A stretch of DNA of 64,000 bases from JACCTH01 sp035253825 (lineage in GTDB: Bacteria > Actinomycetota > Acidimicrobiia > Spongiisociales > ZC4RG35), in NCBI GenBank assembly GCA_035253825.1, contig DATFBM010000029.1:62001-126000 (forward strand), in the 5' to 3' direction. The notes beneath the pieces were generated by a model. It saw only the letters and a list, made by a program, of their open reading frames with translations. It made no database searches and had not been told where the DNA came from. Of this stretch, positions 58,242 to 64,000 are shown one piece after another. The position numbers and the translations under genes were made by a program. Position 1 is the first letter of the stretch. Every line of letters starts with the position of its first letter.

Positions 58242-59903
58242 TCACGCTCTGATCAGTCGAGCCAAAGCGCTTCCCAGCTTCGGATGACGGTTGAAGAGGC
58301 GGAGGTAATCGCTGTCCCGTCCGCGCCCCTTGGCAAGAACGACCTCGATCAATTCGGTCTTCTCACTCTGGGGCCAATGGTCGATGCCGGGCAACCGTAG
58401 AAGAACGGGTGCCCACGACGCCCAAGCGTTTCGTTCCGCCGGGCTCGCCTCTTCGAGCATCGACCCGGCGATGCGGTCCAGCGAACCCAAAGCGGTGGGG
58501 TGATTGCTCTCGGGGCGGCCTGCGACCTTCGAGCCCAACGCCGCGAGACGCGGCCAGTCTGGGGCCCGGTCGGAAGGCCGATCCAAGTAGAGATAGTCTT
58601 TGGACAGCTTGGCCAGAGTTGCCCGACTCGAACGGTGTGAAGGGTTACTCGCCACTCGTTTGAGTTCTGAGCTGACCAAGGCCCTAATCGCCCGATTCCG
58701 CGGTCGAAAGCCAAGCCGGTAGTAGAACCACCAGGCTCCCGAATCGATGCCTTCCTCGTTCCCGTCACCGAGCTGATAAGGCTCGAGAGTGAAGGAGCTT
58801 GCATCGAAGGTGTGACTCAGCATCGCCATCGTCCGGCCAAGGACCACAGCCGCCTCCCGTCCTCGGAAGGTGGTGAACATGTTGAACGCGAGGTCGACGC
58901 ATCTCCACAGCGCATCGGACTGGACGTAGCCGATGGGGACTCCATTGCGGAATGTGAGGTAGCCGTAGGCGGTCCGAAGCAGAGGCCGCCGTTCGGGCAC
59001 GAGGCCGATCATGGCCCATGCCAATCCGTCGCCGTCATCGATGAACCGGACATCGCCAGCGTCGCCGTAAGCGAACGTGTCGAGGTCGCGACCCCGCGTC
59101 ACCATCGCCTCGCGCGCCAGGTCGATCAAAGCCGAGCCCTCCTTCCGAGAAACGAACCGAGTTGATCGGGGCGGTCTCTCGATTTCGTTCCACAACTCGG
59201 GTCGGGCCTTCTCCGGAGCTTCGGTACGGAAGTAGGTCTTGGGTACCGGGATGGATGCCCTGGTCCGCGAGGGCGTCGTGCTGCCGGCCTTGAGAATCAG
59301 CGGAAGGCTGATCGAGTCGTAGAACCTTTCTCTGGTGAAGTCGTCACCTGGCAAACCTTCCACGGCTTTGACGAAGAAAGCGGCATCGGTGCCACTCCCG
59401 GCCAGACGAGCCAGAGCTTCACGTGGCGAGGGCTTGAGCGTTCGCAGCCAGATGGCTTCCACCGGGGTGACGAGTAGGGGCAGCGCTGCCGCCAGCGGTT
59501 CCTGGTCATCCACCTCGCCCCAGTCGATGACGAGCTGGTCGGGCCAGCGAGCGCTGAGCCAGCGAGCAGTAGGCCAGAAGAAGCGGTAGTAGATGTCCGT
59601 ACCGGCCATGCCGGAGTCGGCCAGGCGATCTCGATGAGAGCGAAGGTCGGAGCGAGCGCCGAAGGTCGTGAGCAGGCGCGCTGCGGCCGTCTGCACCTCT
59701 TGGTCATCGGGGTTGGCCCGCAGGAAGCACAGGTGCTCGTGGAGCCGCAAAACCTGATCCGGATTTCTCAGCTCAACACGGCGAAGCTGGTCGAGCAGGC
59801 GAAGCTTTCGGGCGGAGGCGCCGCCCTCGTAGTCGAAGCGTGTCGCTTCCAGCTGCAACAACAGGCGACCTGGCGCCACATTGTCAGCGGGAGCAGATGC
59901 CAC
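58242..59903 (-). CDS. Conserved-looking protein of unknown function (553 aa)
   Basis: The gene starts at GTG 59903 and ends directly against the cysteine hydrolase stop, convergently. No signal peptide, membrane helix or known motif is seen. The N-terminal half is helical; the middle contains LIDLAREAMVTRGRDLDTFAYGDAGDVRFIDDGDGLAWAMIGLVPERRPLL and a W-W-F-Y-Y-R-L-G-F-R-P-R segment. The end is helical and basic. Codon composition is like that of a real gene. I do not recognise it. Confidence 0.65.
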   Translation of the reverse strand: MASAPADNVAPGRLLLQLEATRFDYEGGASARKLRLLDQLRRVELRNPDQVLRLHEHLCFLRANPDDQEVQTAAARLLTTFGARSDLRSHRDRLADSGMAGTDIYYRFFWPTARWLSARWPDQLVIDWGEVDDQEPLAAALPLLVTPVEAIWLRTLKPSPREALARLAGSGTDAAFFVKAVEGLPGDDFTRERFYDSISLPLILKAGSTTPSRTRASIPVPKTYFRTEAPEKARPELWNEIERPPRSTRFVSRKEGSALIDLAREAMVTRGRDLDTFAYGDAGDVRFIDDGDGLAWAMIGLVPERRPLLRTAYGYLTFRNGVPIGYVQSDALWRCVDLAFNMFTTFRGREAAVVLGRTMAMLSHTFDASSFTLEPYQLGDGNEEGIDSGAWWFYYRLGFRPRNRAIRALVSSELKRVASNPSHRSSRATLAKLSKDYLYLDRPSDRAPDWPRLAALGSKVAGRPESNHPTALGSLDRIAGSMLEEASPAERNAWASWAPVLLRLPGIDHWPQSEKTELIEVVLAKGRGRDSDYLRLFNRHPKLGSALARLIRA

Positions 59904-60017
59904 GGCTGTGGTTTAGCTCAAGCCCGCAGCCACCGCGGTTCCGATGCTCCGGAACTACTCGGGTTGTCGGGCGTGATTACGCTCGAATCCGACCACGAGA
60001 ACTTAAGAGGAGAGAAG

Positions 60018-61277
60018 ATGGCACGGAAGAGTCGGTTCCTCATCGGCCTTGTTATGGCGCTGATCGTCACCGCCTGCGGTGATGGGGGAGGTGCGGGCAC
60101 CACCGGCGCCGTCACCACGGGGGTCGAGACCACAGCTGCCGCCGCCACCACCGGGGCTGCCACCACTGGCGCCGAGACGACCAGCCCACCAAGTGACGAC
60201 ACGCCGATCAAGATCGGAATCATCGCCGACCTCACCGGCCCCTTCACCACCTACGGAAACAGCTTGGCAAGAAGCGCCCAACTGGCGATCAACGAGGTCA
60301 ACGCCGCCGGTGGGATCGCCGGTCGTCAGGTGGAAGTGATAGTCGAGGACATCCAGACCGATGTCGCCGCCACGGTCGACAAGGCCCGCAAACTGGTACA
60401 AAGTGACAACGTCGATCTGGTCATGGGACCCATCGGCTCTGACGCCAACGACGCCGCCTACGCCGAGGTCGTCGAGGGAGGAGGGAAACTCCTCTTTTAC
60501 ACCGAGACCTACGAGGGCGGGAAGTGCAACGAGCTCTACTTTTCCTTCGGGGCGGTCCCCGCCCAACAGATCCGCCCTTTGATCCCCATCTTGCAGGAGG
60601 AGTACGGGACCAGCGCCATGCTCTTTGGGGCCGACTACGTCTGGCCCCGGCGCAGTTTTGAGATCGCCAAGCCCATCATCGAGGAGAACGGGGGCACGGT
60701 GGTCTCCGAGCTTTATCTGCCGTTGATCGCCGAGGACTTCAGCGAACTGGTGCAAGAGGTGCGAGAGACGCAGCCCGACTACATCTTCGCCCTCTACCCG
60801 GCGGTCTGGGGAGCCGCCCTGACCGCGCTCAACGACGCCGGGCTCCTCGGGACTGTCGGGATTGGCACCATCTTCCTTGGCGACCCAGATTTCGCCGGGA
60901 TCGCCGATCTGGCCGAAGGCTCTTACACCGCCCTCCCGTTCTTCACCGTCGCCGACGCTCCCGGAGTGCAGCCCTTCCTCGAGGCTTACGCGGCCGAGTT
61001 TGGAGAAGGCGAAATCCCCTCCGGGGGAGAAGGAGTCGGAGCCTACAACGCCGTCTGGCTCTACAAGCAGGCCGTGGAGCAGGCGGGTTCCACTGACCCC
61101 GCGGCGGTGGCAGAGGCGATGGTCGGACAAACCTTCGAGGGGCCCACCGGGAACGTGGAGATGATGCCCTCGCACCACCTCAAGCAGACCATCAACCTCG
61201 TCCAGGCCCAGGGTGGCGAGTACGTGCTGGTGGACGCCTTCGAGGACATGGATCCAGAGGAAGACTGCTCGCTTTAG
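60018..61277 (+). CDS. ABC-transporter substrate-binding lipoprotein (urea/amide-type)
   Basis: This is a protein of 419 aa. The signal peptide with lipobox (MARKSRFLIGLVMALIVTAC) is followed by a Thr/Ala-rich linker, then a Leu/Ile/Val-type periplasmic fold (IKIGIIADLTGPFTTYGNSLARSAQLAINEVNAAGGI as pattern). The GPIGSDANDAAYAEV, FYTETYEGGKCNELYFSFG and ILQEEYGTSAMLFGADYVWPRRSFE segments resemble UrtA/amide-binding proteins. Located upstream of a permease and two ATPases in one run. The frame upstream of ATG 60018 is not coding. Confidence 0.85.
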   Translation: MARKSRFLIGLVMALIVTACGDGGGAGTTGAVTTGVETTAAAATTGAATTGAETTSPPSDDTPIKIGIIADLTGPFTTYGNSLARSAQLAINEVNAAGGIAGRQVEVIVEDIQTDVAATVDKARKLVQSDNVDLVMGPIGSDANDAAYAEVVEGGGKLLFYTETYEGGKCNELYFSFGAVPAQQIRPLIPILQEEYGTSAMLFGADYVWPRRSFEIAKPIIEENGGTVVSELYLPLIAEDFSELVQEVRETQPDYIFALYPAVWGAALTALNDAGLLGTVGIGTIFLGDPDFAGIADLAEGSYTALPFFTVADAPGVQPFLEAYAAEFGEGEIPSGGEGVGAYNAVWLYKQAVEQAGSTDPAAVAEAMVGQTFEGPTGNVEMMPSHHLKQTINLVQAQGGEYVLVDAFEDMDPEEDCSL

Positions 61278-61289
61278 GCAACGGATCCC

Positions 61290-62285
61290 GTGCCGGATGA
61301 GGCAGCCGCCACCAAAGGCAACAACAAAGTCTCGGCCATTAGCGGGAAGGGCCTCCGCCGCGCTGAGCTGATTCTGCTCACGCTCCTGATGGCGCTGCCG
61401 GTTGCAACCGACAATGCCTTCTTGGTCGACCGGATCGGTCGCTATCTGCTGCTGGCGGTCTTTGGCTTGTCGGTCGACCTCATCTGGGGATACGGAGGGA
61501 TGTTCACGTTCGGCCAGGCCGCCTTCTTCGGAGGGGCCGGATATGTGGTGGGGATCCTTTCCACGCGGGAGGCCGGGATCCTTCCGCTCCCGCTCGGCGC
61601 GACTCTCGCGGCGGCGGTGATCGGCTCGGCCCTCCTCGCCCTGGGCATCTCCTACTTCACCATCGCCCGCCGCGGGGGTTTGCGAGGGGTGGAGTTCGCC
61701 GTCGTCACGTTGGCGGTTTCGGTGGCGCTCGAGCGATTGGCCAACGCCGGGGGACAGGTCACGGGTGGTCAGAACGGGATCTTGATGACCTACCGCCTGG
61801 GTCCGCTTCACCAAGGGCGCAACTTCTATCTCCTGGCAGCAGCGCTCCTCGTCGTCACCTACCTCGGCCTCAAGCACTTCCTCCGCTCCCGCCCCGGTTT
61901 GATCTTCCGGGGAATCGGCCAGAACGAAGAGCGGGTCGAACTGCTCGGCTATGACGTGGCTCGGGTCAAGCGCTGGACTTTCGTGCTCTCGGGAGCGATA
62001 GCGGGGCTTGCCGGAAGCTTGTTCTATCTCCACGAGGGGATCGTCTCCCCGGCGGCGGTGGGGGTGGGATCTTCCACTTTGGTCTTGCTCTGGGTCGTGC
62101 TGGGGGGGAGGGGCACTCTGCTCGGCCCGATTGTCGGGGCCGTGGTGCTCTCCTATCTCACCGCTCGGCTTTCCGGCACTCTGCTCGACACCTGGCTCGT
62201 AGTGGTCGGGGTGATCTTGGTGGTGGTGATTGTTCTGATCCCGGCCGGGATCTTCGGGTTTCTCAACCGGGAGCGGCCCTCGTGA
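61290..62285 (+). CDS. ABC-transporter permease (UrtC/LivM-type)
   Basis: This is a permease of 331 aa starting GTG 61290. It has about nine helices, with DLIWGYGGMFTFGQAAFFGGAGYVVG near residue 60 typical of LivM/UrtC, then RVELLGYDVARVKRWTFVLSGAIAGLAGSLFYL, the EAA-like loop region (pattern). It follows the binding-protein gene by 12 bases and overlaps the first ATPase by 4. The partner permease is the truncated gene at the window end. Confidence 0.87.
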   Translation: MPDEAAATKGNNKVSAISGKGLRRAELILLTLLMALPVATDNAFLVDRIGRYLLLAVFGLSVDLIWGYGGMFTFGQAAFFGGAGYVVGILSTREAGILPLPLGATLAAAVIGSALLALGISYFTIARRGGLRGVEFAVVTLAVSVALERLANAGGQVTGGQNGILMTYRLGPLHQGRNFYLLAAALLVVTYLGLKHFLRSRPGLIFRGIGQNEERVELLGYDVARVKRWTFVLSGAIAGLAGSLFYLHEGIVSPAAVGVGSSTLVLLWVVLGGRGTLLGPIVGAVVLSYLTARLSGTLLDTWLVVVGVILVVVIVLIPAGIFGFLNRERPS

Positions 62286-63043
62286 GCGTGCTTTCGGTGC
62301 ACGGCCTCGGCAAGAGTTTTGCCGGCTTCAAGGCGGTCGAAAACGTCGATCTCGAGTTGGAGCGGGGAGAAATGCTCGGTTTGATCGGGGCCAACGGAGC
62401 CGGCAAGAGCACTCTCCTGCACCTTATATATGGGCGCCTCCAGCCCGACCGCGGTGACATCCGGTTCAACGGCACCGACGTCACCTCCCTTCCCGTGATT
62501 AACCGGGCCCGGATGGGGATGGGCCTCGTGTTTCAGATCATCTCGGTCTTCGATGGCCTCACCGTGAACGAAAACCTGATGCTCGGGGCGCTGCCCAAAG
62601 GCGCCGTCCTCGGGGGGGAGTATGCCGAAGGGGGGAAGGGGGCCAGCTCCTCGGTCAATCAGGAGACGGTCGAGAGGGTGATCGACCTGGTCGGTCTGCG
62701 CCCGCTGCGGGAGCGGAGCGCCGGCACCCTCGGTCACGGCGAGAAGCAGCGCCTCGAGATCGGGATGGTCCTTCTCACCCGCCCGACACTCCTGCTGCTC
62801 GACGAACCCACCTCGGGCATGACCGAGGCGGAGAGTCGCCACACCGCTGGCTTGCTCCAGACTCTGCGCTCGGAGGGGGCGATCTCGGCGGCGATCGTGG
62901 TGGAGCACAACATCGAGTTCATCCGGTTGGTGGCGGATCGAGTGACAGTCATGCACCGGGGGTCGGTCCTCGCCGACGGTCCTATTGACCAGGTCCAAGA
63001 CGATCCCGCCGTGCAGGCTTCCTTCCTGGGGAGGCTGCATTGA
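62282..63043 (+). CDS. ABC-transporter ATPase (UrtD/LivG-type)
   Basis: This is an ATPase of 253 aa. Walker A GANGAGKST, Q-loop GLVFQIIS, signature LGHGEKQRLEIG, Walker B LLLLDEPTSGMTEAE and H-loop IVVEHNIEFI are visible. The H-N-IEFI ending and the length suit LivG/UrtD. GTG 62282 overlaps the permease stop (GTGA). Signature LGHGE differs slightly from the usual LSGGE. Confidence 0.92.
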   Translation: MSVLSVHGLGKSFAGFKAVENVDLELERGEMLGLIGANGAGKSTLLHLIYGRLQPDRGDIRFNGTDVTSLPVINRARMGMGLVFQIISVFDGLTVNENLMLGALPKGAVLGGEYAEGGKGASSSVNQETVERVIDLVGLRPLRERSAGTLGHGEKQRLEIGMVLLTRPTLLLLDEPTSGMTEAESRHTAGLLQTLRSEGAISAAIVVEHNIEFIRLVADRVTVMHRGSVLADGPIDQVQDDPAVQASFLGRLH

Positions 63044-63735
63044 CCCCGTTGTTGGAAGTCGAGGATCTCGCCACCGGCTACGGCCAGACCCAAGTCCTGC
63101 GCGGGGTTTCGTTCTCGGTGAGACCGGGAGAGGTGGCCTGCATCATGGGTCGCAACGGCGCCGGCAAGACCACGTTGCTTCGGGCGTTGATGGGGGTCCT
63201 CCCCATGACCGGGGCCGTGAGATTGTCGGGAACCGACATCAGTCGCTGGCCGGGTCATCGCATCCATGCGACCGGCATGGTCTGGGTCCCGCAGGAGGAT
63301 TCGGTCTTTCCCGGCCTTACCGTTCGCGACCACCTCGCCATTGCCCTCAAGGACCGAATTGACGAGGACGAGGGCCTGGCCGCCGCCGGCGAGCTCTTCC
63401 CGGTGCTAGGGCAGCGGTTGGGCCAGGAGGCGCAAACCCTTTCCGGGGGCGAGCGCAAGATGCTGGCGCTGGCTCAGGCCCTGATCGTCAAGCCCCAGGT
63501 GGTGCTGATGGACGAACCCACTGAAGGAGTGGCACCGGTGGTGGTCCAGGAATTGATTCCCACCATCGCTGCCTCCACGCAGGGTGCGGGTGTGGTTCTG
63601 GTCGAACAGAACATCGACACCGCTCTCGCCCTCGGAGAGACCGCCTACCTCATTGAGCAGGGATCGGTGGTCATTTCGGGGACGGTGCGCGACCTCCACG
63701 ACCGCGGCATATTCGAGCAAAGGCTGGCGCTTTGA
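63040..63735 (+). CDS. ABC-transporter ATPase (UrtE/LivF-type)
   Basis: This is an ATPase of 231 aa with Walker A GRNGAGKTT, Q-loop WVPQEDSVFP, signature LSGGERKMLALAQALI and Walker B VVLMDEPTEGVAPVVV, the LivF/UrtE type. VLVEQNIDTALALG is the H-loop region. TTG 63040 overlaps the previous stop by 4 bases. It pairs with the UrtD-like ATPase. Confidence 0.92.
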   Translation: MTPLLEVEDLATGYGQTQVLRGVSFSVRPGEVACIMGRNGAGKTTLLRALMGVLPMTGAVRLSGTDISRWPGHRIHATGMVWVPQEDSVFPGLTVRDHLAIALKDRIDEDEGLAAAGELFPVLGQRLGQEAQTLSGGERKMLALAQALIVKPQVVLMDEPTEGVAPVVVQELIPTIAASTQGAGVVLVEQNIDTALALGETAYLIEQGSVVISGTVRDLHDRGIFEQRLAL

Positions 63736-64000
63736 TCCTCGGCTTTCTTCCGGTCGACTCCTTCAACGTCATCGTCTTGGCGGCAGTGTTCGTGCTGGTG
63801 GCGACCGGGCTGCATTTCACATTCGGAATGCTCAACGTCGTCAACCTGGTTCACGGGGAGTTGATCCTGATCGGTGCCTACACGACCCTTCAGATGCAAA
63901 GGACCACCGGCAACGTACTCCTCGGAATGGCGTTAGCCCCTCTCGTCGCGGCAGCCATCGGCGTGGCCATGGAGCGCGGGGTGTTGCGCTTCCTCTACGA
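63732..64000 (+). CDS. ABC-transporter permease (UrtB/LivH-type), 5' end only
   Basis: The gene begins with TTG 63732, overlapping the ATPase stop (TTGA), and runs out of the window. The first 89 residues include VATGLHFTFGMLNVVNLVHGELILIGAYTTL, the L-x-FG-x-x-N-x-x-NLAHGE motif of LivH/UrtB permeases (pattern). It completes a binding-protein, two-permease, two-ATPase set. The gene order (A-C-D-E-B) differs from the usual urtABCDE order. Confidence 0.87.
   Translation, partial: MILGFLPVDSFNVIVLAAVFVLVATGLHFTFGMLNVVNLVHGELILIGAYTTLQMQRTTGNVLLGMALAPLVAAAIGVAMERGVLRFLY

Noticed and set aside
59634..60017. Extended N-terminus of the binding protein
   Set aside because: The signal peptide with lipobox begins at ATG 60018, preceded by a good Shine-Dalgarno; the upstream part is antisense to the 553-residue gene.
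60003..62033. 676-residue open frame on the minus strand
   Set aside because: It is antisense to the importer's binding protein and permease, which have clear motifs; its sequence is rich in E, D, G and R without any family pattern.
1..64000. tRNA, rRNA or CRISPR array
   Set aside because: I looked for cloverleaf T-loop sequence, rRNA-like stretches and regularly spaced repeats, and found none.

Overview
The window is a high-GC, densely coded bacterial chromosome segment, almost certainly from an actinobacterium of the class Acidimicrobiia or a close uncultured relative. The evidence is two luciferase-like (F420-type) oxidoreductases, a deazaflavin-dependent nitroreductase-family protein, DinB-fold proteins, an LppM-like and other threonine-rich lipoproteins, many GTG/TTG starts with 1-4 base stop/start overlaps, and S-layer-homology repeats of the form 'GITTGC...LYCP...VTREEMA' that are characteristic of Acidimicrobiia. 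I see no rRNA, tRNA, CRISPR array, phage or transposase gene, and no stretch above about 300 bases lacks a gene.

Layout. 0-10 kb: end of an AMP-forming ligase, an F420-type oxidoreductase, two orphan oligopeptide-type permeases, a DrrA/NodI-type ABC-2 exporter (ATPase plus two permeases), an LCP cell-wall ligase, a HAD hydrolase and an SLH-DUF3048 surface protein. 10-14 kb: thioesterase, yeast-type cytosine deaminase, cupredoxin and LppM-like lipoproteins, RidA and SRPBCC proteins. 14-20 kb: B12-dependent ribonucleotide reductase nrdJ behind a promoter with two NrdR-type boxes, then a deiodinase-like gene interrupted by an in-frame TGA, a LigB-type dioxygenase and Hsp20. 20-30 kb: small enzymes and DUF proteins, an ArsR/AHSA1 pair, a cation antiporter and a glucoamylase-family protein. 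30-47.5 kb: four class III nucleotide cyclases with four different architectures, mixed with a DNA ligase, MFS transporter, PIN protein and VOC protein. 49-58 kb: a molybdenum hydroxylase operon with an odd PhnD-like gene, and an enamidase operon (DUF1185, enamidase, cysteine hydrolase). 60-64 kb: a branched-chain-amino-acid/urea-type ABC importer running off the window.

The most notable object is at 17777-18520. A deiodinase/redoxin-like protein has TGA at the position of the catalytic selenocysteine, and the same frame stays open for 170 more codons. A hairpin with a GGUC loop starts 18 nt after the TGA, the same distance and loop as in the E. coli fdhF SECIS element. This is probably a bacterial selenoprotein that a standard annotation would split in two.

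The enamidase strongly resembles the Eubacterium barkeri nicotinate-pathway enzyme. Together with the Mo hydroxylase, the cysteine hydrolase and the amide/urea-type importer it suggests uptake and breakdown of an N-heterocycle or cyclic amide. Three families of intergenic inverted repeats are present: a C/G-rich stem-loop (3.8 and 11.4 kb), paired CTGCGCGGATTT hairpins (23.8 and 28.5 kb) and near-identical palindromes that bracket a DinB gene (55.2 and 55.8 kb).
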